Below, piece by piece: positions 24,817-33,904 of a stretch of 60,250 nt of DNA. This DNA is from VXLM01 sp034421575 (lineage in GTDB: Bacteria; Chloroflexota; Dehalococcoidia; Lucifugimonadales; VXLM01). The stretch spans positions 1 through 60,250 of the forward strand of contig DAOUKG010000002.1 in assembly GCA_034421575.1 (NCBI GenBank), written 5' to 3'. The translations under genes were made by a program, and so were the position numbers. How positions within the stretch are numbered: position 1 is the stretch's first letter; every line of letters begins with the position of its first letter. The notes below the pieces were generated by a model. It was not told the DNA's origin, ran no database searches, and saw nothing but the letters and a program-made list of their open reading frames with translations.

Positions 24817-25413
24817 ATGACCTTTCCAATCTGTGAGATGGATGCCATCGTAGAGGAGTTTGACGGGCGGATGGGCTTCTTCCTTGAAGACATCGCGACC
24901 GGAGAAACTCACGAGTGCGCTTCCAGCCAACGATACCCAACGGCCAGCGTCTGCAAAATTACGGTTATGGCCGAGCTATTCCGACAGGACGCGGAGGGCA
25001 CCTTATCGCTAGACGACCGAATGCGGATGCAAGACCGGTACTCAGCGCACGGTTCCGGCCAACTCAAGCTGATGCAGGACGAGCCGGAGATATCGTTGCG
25101 CGACTACTGCCGCATGATGATGACCATCAGCGACAACATGGCTACCGATCTGCTGATGGAGACGGTGGGTATCCCGAATATCAACGCTTTCCTCGACCGT
25201 TTGGGCTATTCGAACACGCGCACCAGCGTCACGATGGGGCGGTACCACTATCGAATGACCTACCAAGACGATCTGCCTACCAACCGCGCTAACGACATGC
25301 TGCAGGCGGAAGCATCGGCCGCAGGAGCGAACGACTACAAGAGCGTCTCGTATAGCGACTCCCCGGAGAACAACGTCGCGGCACCTGGCGATATGGGGGA
25401 CATAATGAAGTGA
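24817..25413 (+). pseudogene. Beta-lactamase-fold serine hydrolase, 5' part up to an in-frame TGA
   Basis: 198 codons of a class A beta-lactamase/transpeptidase-fold protein. SxxK is at S44-K47 (TASVCK) and SDN at S105-N107 (ISDNMATDLLM). No Glu of the omega-loop ExxLN type is evident, so a different serine hydrolase activity is possible. There is no signal peptide. Reading stops at TGA 25411-25413, in the middle of the fold, just after GDMGDIMK; the next codon in the same frame continues the family pattern. ATG 24817 follows AGGAGAAGATGT, which contains the ribosome site AGGAG. Either the gene is inactivated or the TGA is a strain-specific or sequence error. Confidence 0.75.
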
Positions 25414-25722
25414 ATGTACGAGGGTACTCTCGTTAGTCCCCAAGCGTCGTCTGAGATGCTGGGGATGATGAAGAACGCCCGTGACGACCGGATGATCCGC
25501 CGGGACCTCCCGCGCGATATCGTCGTCGCCCAAAAGAGCGGTTCCAGCGGGCGGATCAAGGGTAACGTGGGCATCGTGTACCTTCCGAGCGGCCCGATGA
25601 TAATCTCAGCTTTCGCAACCGCCAACTCGAACGATGTCCGGGCGGACGAGGCCATTGCGGAGGTATGTCGGCTCGCCTACGCCGCGTTCTGCCCGGAGGT
25701 TCTCGAATCTGTCGCCCCATAG
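25414..25722 (+). pseudogene. Beta-lactamase-fold serine hydrolase, 3' part after the TGA
   Basis: 102 codons in exactly the same frame as the preceding part. MYEGTLVSPQASSEMLGMMK matches the helix that follows the omega-loop region. The third active-site motif is K41-S42-G43 (AQKSGSSGRIKGNVGIVYLPSG), equivalent to KTG. An ATG directly follows the TGA, so re-initiation would give only a C-terminal fragment without the nucleophile. Together the halves total ~300 residues, the usual length of the family. Confidence 0.75.
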
Positions 25723-25880
25723 CTAATGGGGGTCGCCGAATGGCGCTCCATGGGCTGAATTCGACTCCCCATGAATCTGCGAACGCTACGTTTTCGTCAC
25801 TCCGTGTCGTAGGTTTGTGGTACATTATCAAGCGTCGATGGAATGGAATCGAAGATACACAGCAAGGAGTCGAAGGAAAG

Positions 25881-27983
25881 ATGACGACGGAAGGTAACGT
25901 CACCGAAGCTGAGATCGCCTCCCATTGGAAGGAAGAGGAAGTAATCCACCCCAACCCCGCTTTCATCGGGCAGGCCAACCTGTCCGACCCGGCGGTGTTC
26001 GATCGCTTTACCCCTGACAAATTCCCTGATTGCTTCAACGAATACGCCAATCTTTTGTCGTGGGACAAGTATTGGCATACGACCCTCGACGATTCCAACC
26101 CCCCGTTCTTCAACTGGTATGTTGGAGGACAGCTCAACGCCAGCTATAACTGCGTCGACCGGCACTTGGAAGAGCACGCCAACAAGGCTGCGTTCATCTG
26201 GGTCTCCGAGCTCGAACACGAGGCGGACATCGTGCTCACCTTCCGCGAACTGTACGTTCGCGTCAACGAAACTGCTTCCCTATTGCAGAGCTTGGGGCTG
26301 AAGGCCGGCGACCGGGTCACGCTCCATATGCCGATGATCGTCGAGCTGCCTATCACCATGCTGGCCTGCGCGCGGCTGGGCGTGATTCACTCAGAGGTCT
26401 TCGGCGGGTTCAGCGGCGCGGCGTGCGGCGACCGGATCGTCGACTCCGGGAGTTCCATCCTGATAACTGCCGACGCCTACCATCGAGCAGGCACACTGCT
26501 CGACCACAAGATCAAGGCGGACGAGGCAGTGGAGGTCGCGAAGAACGAGGGCGTCGAGGTGGAGAAGGTGCTGATATGGCAGCGCTATCCAGGTAAATAC
26601 TCGTCGCCGACTCCGATGGTTGAGGGGCGAGACGTCTTCGCGAACGACCTGATTCAAGAGCACAAGGGCAAGAGGGTTGCACCGGAATCGCTTCCAGCCG
26701 AGCATCCGCTCTTTTTGATGTACACGAGTGGGACCACCGCAAAACCAAAGGGTGCACAGCACAGCACCGGAGGATACCTCGCCTATGCGGCGGGAACGTC
26801 CAAGTACTACCAGGACATTCATCCCACCGACACATACTGGTGTCTCGCCGACATTGGATGGATTACGGGCCACTCTTACATCGTGTATGGCCCCCTGTCT
26901 GTCGCCGCGACAGGAGTCCTGTTCGAAGGTGTGCCGAACTATCCCGATCCGGGCCGGGCATGGCGCGAGGCCGAGCGTCTGAACGTCAATATCTTCCACA
27001 CCGCGCCGACCACGATCAGGATGCTTCGGAAGGCCGGGCCGGACGAGCCTGCCAAGTACAACTACCACTTCAAGCACATGACGACCGTGGGCGAACCGAT
27101 TGAGCCGGAGGTCTGGCGGTGGTACTACGACGTTGTCGGCAAGGGTGAAGCCGCCATCGTCGATACGTATTGGCAGACGGAGACGGGAGGATTCATCGGC
27201 GTGACGCTCCCCGCGTTGCAGCCCATGAAGCCCGGAAGCTGCGGGACGGGCGCGCTTGGCATCGAGCATGTTGTGTTCGACGAGAATGGCAACGAGATCG
27301 AGCCGGGCAGCGGAGTGGCGGGCAACGTCTGCATCCGAAATCCGTGGCCTGGGCGTATGCAGACCGTCTGGGGGGACGATCAGCGGTTCATCGACACGTA
27401 CTATGCGAAGTTCAACAAGGACCCTGAGAGCAAGGACTGGCGGGACTGGCCGTACATGACGGGTGACGGCGGAATCCAGGCCGCCGACGGTTATTTGCGT
27501 GTGGTCGGACGGCTGGACGACGTCATCAACGTGGCAGGCCACCGGCTAGGTACAAAGGAGTTGGAGTCGGCGACGTTGACTGTTGAAGCTGTTACGGAGG
27601 CTGCTGCAGTGCCGGCCTTCGACGAACTCAAAGGTCGGTCGCCTGAGATGTACGTCTCGATACACGCAGGCCACGACCCCGACGAGGTTGTGACCCAGGT
27701 CAAGGCGGCTATCACGCAGATAATCGGGCCTATAGCAAGGCCCAAGTACGTCTGGATTGCTCCCGACCTTCCAAAGACCCGTTCGGGCAAGATCATGCGG
27801 CGAGTGACCGCTGCGATATCCAACTTTGTGGACGTTGGCGACGTCACGACCCTTGCCAACCCCGAAGTGGTCGACGAGATTAGAGAAATCGTGCAGAAAA
27901 CGAAGGTCGCCGCCGGTGACGTGCCGGCAGCGGTCGCTAAAGAAATGACAGAAGAGGTTCAACGCTTCGGCGATGAGGGATGA
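25881..27983 (+). CDS. acs: Acetyl-CoA synthetase (AMP-forming)
   Basis: A 700-aa acyl-adenylate ligase that turns acetate (or propionate), ATP and CoA into the acyl-CoA. An ACS N-terminal segment (FNEYANLLSWDKYWHTTLDD...FNWYVGGQLNASYNCVDRH) is followed by the AMP-binding motif YTSGTTAKPKG, the core DTYWQTETGGF, the hinge GRLDDVINVAGHRLGTKELES, and the catalytic lysine in PKTRSGKIMRR. It is somewhat longer than typical Acs (~650 aa). ATG 25881 was chosen for the preceding AAGGAAAG and because ACS homology starts soon after; the frame is open upstream to 25665, inside the broken hydrolase. The following NYN gene starts directly at its stop codon. Confidence 0.9.
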   Translation: MTTEGNVTEAEIASHWKEEEVIHPNPAFIGQANLSDPAVFDRFTPDKFPDCFNEYANLLSWDKYWHTTLDDSNPPFFNWYVGGQLNASYNCVDRHLEEHANKAAFIWVSELEHEADIVLTFRELYVRVNETASLLQSLGLKAGDRVTLHMPMIVELPITMLACARLGVIHSEVFGGFSGAACGDRIVDSGSSILITADAYHRAGTLLDHKIKADEAVEVAKNEGVEVEKVLIWQRYPGKYSSPTPMVEGRDVFANDLIQEHKGKRVAPESLPAEHPLFLMYTSGTTAKPKGAQHSTGGYLAYAAGTSKYYQDIHPTDTYWCLADIGWITGHSYIVYGPLSVAATGVLFEGVPNYPDPGRAWREAERLNVNIFHTAPTTIRMLRKAGPDEPAKYNYHFKHMTTVGEPIEPEVWRWYYDVVGKGEAAIVDTYWQTETGGFIGVTLPALQPMKPGSCGTGALGIEHVVFDENGNEIEPGSGVAGNVCIRNPWPGRMQTVWGDDQRFIDTYYAKFNKDPESKDWRDWPYMTGDGGIQAADGYLRVVGRLDDVINVAGHRLGTKELESATLTVEAVTEAAAVPAFDELKGRSPEMYVSIHAGHDPDEVVTQVKAAITQIIGPIARPKYVWIAPDLPKTRSGKIMRRVTAAISNFVDVGDVTTLANPEVVDEIREIVQKTKVAAGDVPAAVAKEMTEEVQRFGDEG

Positions 27984-28904
27984 ATGGTAAAACTATTTCG
28001 TAAACACATGACAACGGAACTCTCCACCAACCATGCTGGAGGGAACACAAGAGACAACACAAAGGGACCCGGGACCGGGCTATACGTAGATACTGAGAAT
28101 CTGCAGGGCAGTGCACAAACTCTCATAGAGAACATAGTCGAGGGCTGGCCGACGGGAACTCCGCCTCCTGGGCGGCTGAACCTCTATGTCCAGGCTGACC
28201 GGGTGTCCCTCTGGGACATTTGGGCAACCGGAAGGTTCCCACAGTTGGCGGTGACGGTTCGGGGTATACAGCACTTCAGCAACAGACAGTCCAAGAACTC
28301 CGCCGACATAGCAATTGCCATCGACGCGATTGCCGACTACGTCAGGGGCGTTGCCCAGTACGTAGCCGTCATGAGTGACGACAGCGACTTCATGCCGCTG
28401 TATGCGAAACTCAAGGAGTTGAAGTCGGACCGCGTTCCCTTCCTGTGGCTGGTAACCGATCGCACGAAGACGCGGTCGACAACCATAAGGGACTACTTCC
28501 CCAACGAGTACATTCATGTCGTGCAGGCCAGAAGGCCGGCACGGTCGTTTGGACGAAGCGCGGTCCAATCCAGTGACTCACGCAGGACTCGTCCTATCGA
28601 GCCAGCTGCGGCAGCGACAAGTGATGACGGCAGGACCCGCACCGTTCGCCTGACGGAAGTGGCAGATCTGATAATCGATCAGCTTCCAACCGGGGCGTTC
28701 AGGAGCACTGAGTGCCAGCGTGTCATCAAGTCGCAGTGGCCGGGCGATCCTATGGCGAGGATGTCGAGCGTTCGCTTCGGAACGGAGTTCGCCAACAAGA
28801 TCTGGCCCATTCTCGATGAGCGTGGAGTCGAGCTACTGAGCACCAAGCCGCGGAAGTATGGGCTGACTCAGGAAGTCAAGGACGCTCACCGAAACGGAAG
28901 CTAG
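27984..28904 (+). CDS. NYN-domain protein (LabA/DUF88-like)
   Basis: A 306-aa protein with an N-terminal NYN domain (PIN-like RNase fold) at ~30-175. Conserved acidic residues are D32 (LYVDTENLQG), D112 region (KNSADIAIAIDAIADY) and the VMSDDSDFMPL motif (~133-140), which fit the metal site. The C-terminal ~90 residues (LTEVADLIIDQLPTGAFRSTECQRVIK) may form an OST-HTH/LOTUS-like or winged-helix domain, as in other NYN proteins. It starts one base after the acs stop codon and is probably co-translated. An RNA-degrading role is suggested by the fold; its link to acetate activation is unclear. Confidence 0.78.
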   Translation: MVKLFRKHMTTELSTNHAGGNTRDNTKGPGTGLYVDTENLQGSAQTLIENIVEGWPTGTPPPGRLNLYVQADRVSLWDIWATGRFPQLAVTVRGIQHFSNRQSKNSADIAIAIDAIADYVRGVAQYVAVMSDDSDFMPLYAKLKELKSDRVPFLWLVTDRTKTRSTTIRDYFPNEYIHVVQARRPARSFGRSAVQSSDSRRTRPIEPAAAATSDDGRTRTVRLTEVADLIIDQLPTGAFRSTECQRVIKSQWPGDPMARMSSVRFGTEFANKIWPILDERGVELLSTKPRKYGLTQEVKDAHRNGS

Positions 28905-29089
28905 AATCTGGGTTTCAGTCCAGCCTGCTTGCAGATCTCGTTCGCTATGATCCGATTCAGCACCGTATGGCGCTTTATGGGGATCGTCTTTGTGCCGTTT
29001 GTGTAGATTGAGTGATTGCCGCCTTCTCGTAAGAGAACAAAGCCGTTTCTCTCCAGATATCGGATTACATCGCGTCGTCTAACCGACAC
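28901..29089 (-). CDS. hicA: HicA-family mRNA interferase toxin
   Basis: A 62-aa HicA protein, a small double-stranded-RNA-binding-fold toxin that cleaves mRNA. Family features are RDVIRYLERNGFVLLREGGNHSIYTN with the catalytic His in GGNHSIY, and TIPIKRHTVLNRIIANEICKQAGL. The start is taken as GTG 29089, which has GAGG six bases upstream; a TTG two codons earlier lacks spacing. It overlaps the end of hicB by 11 bp and the end of the convergent NYN gene by 4 bp. Confidence 0.85.
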   Translation of the reverse strand: MSVRRRDVIRYLERNGFVLLREGGNHSIYTNGTKTIPIKRHTVLNRIIANEICKQAGLKPRF

Positions 29090-29309
29090 TCGCAACCTCG
29101 ACAGGCACTTGCTCTATCAAGCTGTCGCCTAGAGGGATTTCTTTGCCTTGTTCTTGGTACGCAAGCAGCATCTCATTCAGTGCGTCACGGAGCATGAAGC
29201 GACAGTCTTCCAGATCCACTCCCTCGGTTACGACCTCCGGCCACTCGACTAATTGGCCCATGTAGCCAGAGTCGATCTTGACATACCTGGCAGTGTAGTT
29301 ACGAAGCAT
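29079..29309 (-). CDS. hicB: HicB-family antitoxin
   Basis: A 76-aa partial-RNase-H-fold antitoxin: YTARYVKIDSGYMGQLVEWPEVVTEGVDLEDCRFMLRDALNEML is the HicB signature. It has no C-terminal DNA-binding domain, so it may not repress its own promoter. The order is hicB then hicA. hicB begins only four bases after the bicupin stop codon, with GGAG in that stop region, so the pair appears to be transcribed from the bicupin promoter. Confidence 0.85.
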   Translation of the reverse strand: MLRNYTARYVKIDSGYMGQLVEWPEVVTEGVDLEDCRFMLRDALNEMLLAYQEQGKEIPLGDSLIEQVPVEVASVG

Positions 29310-29313
29310 GGTG

Positions 29314-30111
29314 TCACTCCACTTCGGCGCTGATGATGAGGTGTTCGAGCCAGCCGTCGCTGTCGTTGATGAGGCCGTGAGGCACCTGCGGCGGACCGTA
29401 GACGAAGTCTCCCTCCTCGACGTCCAGGGTCTCGTCGCCGACGATCATCTTGCCGGTACCCTCGGTGAAGACGTAGACCTGTTCCTTGTCCGAGTGGGAG
29501 TGAGTGCCCGTTTCGAGACGTGGCTGGAGACGGTGGATCGTGATTTTCTGCACGCCCTCGACGGGAGCCTCCGTGTAGGAGCGGCCGGGAGTGCCCTTGC
29601 CGGCGAAGACCGACCACAGCAGGGCAGCGCCGTGCGAAACGTGGGGCATGCTGTCGAGCCAGTGGCGGTGGGCGATGGGCTGCTTGGAGCCGTGCGCGTT
29701 GGAGGCGGCGATGATCTTCTTGTTTTCTTCCTGCTGCTCTTCGGGGACGTGCTTGCCGTTGATGATGAGGTGGACAAGCCACTCGTCGGTGTCGTTGATC
29801 ATGTGGTGGTAGCTCGTCGGGGGAACGCAGACGGCGTCACCCTTCTTGACGGGGTAGATCACCTCGTCGATGTTCATCTTGCCGCTGCCCTCGGTGAAGT
29901 AGTACACCTGCTCGCGGTCGAAGTGGACGTGGTAGTCACCGGCCTTGCCGGGCTGGATCATGTGCCGGGTGACGCCGCTGAATCCCTGCAAGGGCGTGGC
30001 ATTGTACGATGAGCCTTCCCCCGCGCTTGTCGGGCCGAGGATCGGCCAGACGATGGCAGTCTCATGTCCGATGTAGGGTGTTACGTCTTGCCAGTTAACT
30101 TTGATCGCCAT
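29314..30111 (-). CDS. Bicupin protein
   Basis: A 265-aa protein of two cupin beta-barrels. Cupin 1 (~45-120) has YHVHFDREQVYYFTEGSGKM and VPPTSYHHMIN. Cupin 2 (~185-260) has GTHSHSDKEQVYVFTEGTGKM and GPPQVPHGLIN. Each shows the His-X-His...Glu...His metal-binding pattern. Bicupins include dioxygenases, decarboxylases and isomerases, and the activity cannot be read here. Its stop codon leads directly into hicB. Confidence 0.85.
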   Translation of the reverse strand: MAIKVNWQDVTPYIGHETAIVWPILGPTSAGEGSSYNATPLQGFSGVTRHMIQPGKAGDYHVHFDREQVYYFTEGSGKMNIDEVIYPVKKGDAVCVPPTSYHHMINDTDEWLVHLIINGKHVPEEQQEENKKIIAASNAHGSKQPIAHRHWLDSMPHVSHGAALLWSVFAGKGTPGRSYTEAPVEGVQKITIHRLQPRLETGTHSHSDKEQVYVFTEGTGKMIVGDETLDVEEGDFVYGPPQVPHGLINDSDGWLEHLIISAEVE

Positions 30112-30198
30112 GTAGGCTCCTTTGTGTCCGCAGATTGAATAACGTTGCTGGTTCGGAGGCCTGGTTCGCTCGGTATCGCTGTCCGGCAGGCAGTCATT

Positions 30199-30321
30199 AG
30201 GAACTATCTCAAAACTATGCGCGTTGGTGTTGGATTGCCCTTCGACAGGCTCAGGGCGAACGTGTTTCCCCTTGCGCCTCTCTATTCAGAACTCGTCGAT
30301 AGATAATTTGAGATAGTTCCT
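30199..30321. mobile_element. TIR-ended short element (MITE-like), family with AGGAACTATCTCAAA ends
   Basis: A 123-bp non-coding unit bounded by 15-bp inverted repeats AGGAACTATCTCAAA (30199-30213) and its complement (30307-30321), flanked by TA-containing bases. The interior includes a CCCTTCGACAGGCTCAGGGCGAAC repeat. A single end of the same family, with one mismatch, lies at 48038-48055. Confidence 0.7.
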
Positions 30322-30341
30322 TAGGTCGGTTATCTGACATG

Positions 30342-31610
30342 TTACGAGGCGGGTCCGATTACGTCAAAACCGGTGTATGGCTGCAGGACTTCGGGGACGA
30401 CGATTGAGCCGTCAGCCTGTTGGTAGTTCTCCATGATGGCGATGAGTGTGCGAGGGATGCCGAGGCCGGAGCCGTTTAGGGTATGCGCGAGTTGAGGACG
30501 GGCGCCATCTTCGGAGCGATACCGAATCTTGGCGCGTCGTGCCTGAAAGTCCGTGCAGTTGGAGACGGAGCTGACCTCGAGCCAGTCCCCGCTTCCGGGG
30601 GCCCAGAGTTCCACATCGTAGGTCTTTATCGATGCGAAGCCGAGATCGCCGGTGCACTGGAGGAGGAGGCGGTGATGGAGCCCAAGGCGGCTGCATAGCT
30701 CCTCGGCGTCGGCGACCATTTCGTCCAGAGCGCCTGGCGAGTCCTCCGGCTCGGTGAAGCGGAACATCTCGACCTTTTCGAACTGGTGGACTCGCTTTAT
30801 TCCTCGTGTGTCGCGGCCCGCGGCCGCCTTCTCGCGACGATAGGAGGGCGAGTGGGCGACGTACTTCAGAGGGAGCACACCCGGCTCGATGATCTCATCG
30901 GCGTGTAGGTTCGTGATGGGAACCTCGGCGGTTGGTATCATCCAGAGGTCGTCCTCTTCGTCGTGGTACATCGTGTCGGCGAACTTTGGCAGCTGGCCGC
31001 TGCCGGTGGCCGCCTCCCGCGTGACCATGTGGGGAACGTAGAGTTCCTGCATTCCAAACTCGTTGACGTGAACGTCGAGGAGCCAGGTGATGAGGGCACG
31101 TTGGAGGGTCGCTCCCTTGCCCTTGAAGATATAGAACCGCGAGCCCGACAGCTTGACCGCTCGCCGGAAATCGATGATGTCTAGCGTCTCTCCCAATTCC
31201 CAGTGAGGCTTTGGTTCGAATGAGAGGTCGGGTGGCGAGCCCACTGTTTTGACGACGACGTTGTGGGCGTCGTCGTCTCCAACGGGCACATCGTCCTCGG
31301 GGATGTTGGGCACGTCCAAGAGCAGGGAGTCGTATTCGCCGACGACTTCACGGAGATCTCCTTCGAGCTGCTTGATGCGGGAGCCGACCTCCCGCATCTC
31401 GGCGATCAGCTCCGGGGGCTTCTCTTTCGACCTGCCAAGACTGCTGCTCACTTCGTTGCGACGGGCGCGAAGGGCATCGGTCTCGGCGATGATCTCGCGC
31501 CGACGGACGTCCAGTTCGAGAATCCGATCGATGCTGCCGGTCAGGCCACGGTTGGCGATGGACTTCTTGACCAGGTCGGTCTCGTTGCGAATTGTTTCGA
31601 TGCTCAGCAT
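30342..31610 (-). CDS. serS: Seryl-tRNA synthetase
   Basis: A 422-aa class II aminoacyl-tRNA synthetase. An N-terminal coiled-coil arm of ~110 residues (LDVRRREIIAETDALRARRNEV...) grips tRNA-Ser. Class II motifs follow: motif 2 near PSYRREKAAAGRDTRGIKRVHQFEKVEMF, and motif 3 in LNGSGLGIPRTLIAIMENYQ. The length is typical. The gene stands alone between repeat-rich gaps. The ATG at 31610 has no strong ribosome site. Confidence 0.96.
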   Translation of the reverse strand: MLSIETIRNETDLVKKSIANRGLTGSIDRILELDVRRREIIAETDALRARRNEVSSSLGRSKEKPPELIAEMREVGSRIKQLEGDLREVVGEYDSLLLDVPNIPEDDVPVGDDDAHNVVVKTVGSPPDLSFEPKPHWELGETLDIIDFRRAVKLSGSRFYIFKGKGATLQRALITWLLDVHVNEFGMQELYVPHMVTREAATGSGQLPKFADTMYHDEEDDLWMIPTAEVPITNLHADEIIEPGVLPLKYVAHSPSYRREKAAAGRDTRGIKRVHQFEKVEMFRFTEPEDSPGALDEMVADAEELCSRLGLHHRLLLQCTGDLGFASIKTYDVELWAPGSGDWLEVSSVSNCTDFQARRAKIRYRSEDGARPQLAHTLNGSGLGIPRTLIAIMENYQQADGSIVVPEVLQPYTGFDVIGPAS

Positions 31611-32319
31611 TTGCGGCTTTCGTCACGCCCCATGGGTATGTGCTGGTAAGTATACCGCATCGTTCTGAGTGCGGAGCGAGTCAGGGGAGATTCACCGCAG
31701 AGGGCACTGGGGGAAGAGAAAGTAGAAAGAATTGCGAAGAGAGTAGGGAACGTGTCGACACGGTTGTTTCACCCTTCGACCCTTCGACAAGCTTTCAAGT
31801 AACTGCTCTCGCCGACGTCGGGGCATCACCCTCACCCTAGCCCTCTCCCATGACGGGAGAGGGGATAAGAGGGCCTTCGACAGGCTCAGGCCGAACGTGC
31901 TTCCTCGTGGCCACACGGCAGTTACTGACACCCCGGCACTGCCCGAAACCCGGGGCGTAACGCTGCTCAGGGCGAACGGATTGAAGTGTGGATCTAGTTG
32001 GGCGCGCGGGCGAGGTGGGATTTTTGCCGTTTGGCATGGCGTTGGAGTTCGCGGCGCTGGCGGCGGTTGGGGATAGGTGCTGGACCCTCACCCTAGCCCT
32101 CTCCCAGGACGGGAGAGGGGATAAAGCGCCCTCACTCCAGCCCCTGTATCGGAGTGCGGGCAGGCTCTCTTCTAGGACGGGAGAGAGGATAAAACGCCCT
32201 CTCCCCAGCCCTCTCCCGCGAACGGGAGAGGGGGGTGCATCTCCCTTATCGGAGAGGGGATACGCGGTGATTATATCCCAAGTGGGAACGGTGGCGACCA
32301 GAGGCTGTGCTCTTTCCGA
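31611..32319. repeat. Repeat-filled intergenic region
   Basis: About 700 bp without a credible gene. It contains copies of the CCCTCACCCTAGCCCTCTCCC palindrome family at 31829-31866, 32084-32123 and 32190-32235 and a CCTTCGACAGGCTCAGG repeat at 31870-31895. Short frames here only translate these repeats. Confidence 0.7.
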
Positions 32320-33546
32320 TTACTCGCCCGCGACGAAGAGGCCTCGCTCGAAGCCCATGAGGAACTCCGGGGCGTCCTCGGCGACGTGCATGTGGTCTCC
32401 GAGTGGGACGAACATCTTGCCGGAGCCGGGCAGGGCGAAGGCCGAGTGCAGGATGATGGTGTTCCCAGCTTCGAGGATGGCGTCGTTGCTCTCTGCGGGG
32501 CTGGGACGCTCGCTATAGTCCATCCCGATACCATGTCCGACACGTCCGCCCAGCAGCGACCATCCGGCGGCCTCGCATGTTTCGCGGATGGCCTTCGCGA
32601 TATTGCCCGCACGGTTGCCGGGGCGCATCTGCTCGATGCCGGCGGTCTGCGAGTCGATGGCGATCTGCATGATGCCGTCGAGATACTCGTTGCGACGCAT
32701 TAGCGTGCCCGCCCGCTGACCGTGGCTCCAATACCCCTTGTAGACGATGTACGAGCAGGTGTTCATGAAGTCGCCTTCTTGGAGGACGCGGAGGTGCGGG
32801 CGGATGTCGAGGCGCGTGTCCTCCCACTTCGTGTCGGGGCCGGAACCCATCCAGTACTTTGCGTGGTCGGCGCCCGCCTTCCGGACGGCGTGCTCCATCT
32901 CGGCGACTATCTCTATTCCACGCATACCGGGACGCGCCACATCGACCATCGTCCGGAACCCGATGTCGCCAAGGTGAGCGGCGTGCCTGATGAGTTCCAG
33001 CTCCTCGGGTGTCTTGACGGCCCGCAGCTCCGCCACGATGTCGTCACCTCGCACGAGGTTGTCGCCCAACTCGGCTTGGAGGTGTTCGTAGAAAGGAACG
33101 GGCATGTTGTCGACGCCCACCACGCCGACCCTCTCGTTGAATATCTCGTTCTCGCGCATGATCGCCACCGTCTCCTCAGCAAAGGTGCGAGGGCCTCTCG
33201 CGCCGCCGAGGGTCTTGGCGTCGACGGCCACGGCGTTGGGATCGACGGCCTTGACCATTCGCACGTCCTTGAGGGGGGAGACCTGCTCGATCTGCTCCAG
33301 CATGTAGGGCAGGCCGGCGAACATGAGGACGGGGTCACCCTCGACCGGCACGACTACGGCGGAGTCTACTATGCGGTCATGGTTGGCCCAGCCCGTCAGA
33401 TAGGCGACGTGAGCGGTCTGACCCCACTTGTGCTCGGCGGCGGGGGAGTAGACGAACAGCGCGCCGAGGTTGTTTGCTTCGAGCCACGCGCGGATTCTGT
33501 CGATGCGGGGACGTATCACGCTCATATCAGTCGTTTCGTCGAACAT
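32320..33546 (-). CDS. M24-family (creatinase/aminopeptidase P fold) protein with degenerate metal site
   Basis: A 408-aa protein with the creatinase N-terminal domain (~residues 8-155) and a pita-bread C-terminal domain. Classical M24 peptidases bind two metals through D, D, H, E, E. Here the first Asp pair is replaced (MNTCSYIVYKGYWSHGQR where D.G...SD.TR is expected), and the Glu near the end of the fold is replaced (NTIILHSAFALPG). The His in RVGHGIGMD remains. This resembles creatinase and ectoine-hydrolase-like members, which work without metals. ATG 33546 is set by GGAGG six bases upstream; the frame extends further to 33582. Confidence 0.85.
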   Translation of the reverse strand: MFDETTDMSVIRPRIDRIRAWLEANNLGALFVYSPAAEHKWGQTAHVAYLTGWANHDRIVDSAVVVPVEGDPVLMFAGLPYMLEQIEQVSPLKDVRMVKAVDPNAVAVDAKTLGGARGPRTFAEETVAIMRENEIFNERVGVVGVDNMPVPFYEHLQAELGDNLVRGDDIVAELRAVKTPEELELIRHAAHLGDIGFRTMVDVARPGMRGIEIVAEMEHAVRKAGADHAKYWMGSGPDTKWEDTRLDIRPHLRVLQEGDFMNTCSYIVYKGYWSHGQRAGTLMRRNEYLDGIMQIAIDSQTAGIEQMRPGNRAGNIAKAIRETCEAAGWSLLGGRVGHGIGMDYSERPSPAESNDAILEAGNTIILHSAFALPGSGKMFVPLGDHMHVAEDAPEFLMGFERGLFVAGE

Positions 33547-33904
33547 TTTTCCCCTCCGAACGTGTGCGATGGTTCTTCGCACATGGTACAGAATTACGTA
33601 GTGGGGTTGAACCGGAGGCGGGGATGACGGTGTTGGCCTCGCGCCTGCTCAACGAGCAATGAAGTGGTAGGTCGTTTACTGTCGCCGCTCGGTCTGTGGC
33701 AGTAACCGAAGATGGATTCCCGCCTTCGCGGGAATGACGGTGTTGGGCCTGGAATGATGGTGTGGGTGGTGGAGGGCGACCACGAGGGTCGCCCCTACAA
33801 CGGGTCTTGTGGGGACGGTCATATAGCGACTGCTCTGTCCGATTGTCGCAGGGAGGGGTAGAATACCGACGACTTGAGAGACGAACGACTAGGGAGCCAG
33901 TGAG
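33547..33904. repeat. Intergenic region with two palindromic repeats
   Basis: About 360 bp. It holds a CCCGCCTTCGCGGG-type palindrome at 33713-33740 and a GGGCGACC...GGTCGCCCCTAC palindrome at 33774-33798. AGGGAG near 33891 may serve the gene that starts at 33905. Confidence 0.65.

Noticed and set aside
24623..24820. 65-codon plus-strand frame in the AT-rich gap
   Set aside because: No ribosome site, no recognisable features, and no conserved neighbour relation.
25411..25413. TGA recoding (selenocysteine or tryptophan)
   Set aside because: No SECIS-like hairpin was evident, the residue is not at an active-site position, and TGA ends normal genes here, such as acs.
25665..25880. 72-residue N-terminal extension of acetyl-CoA synthetase
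   Set aside because: It overlaps the end of the broken hydrolase and is not family-like; ATG 25881 has AAGGAAAG upstream.
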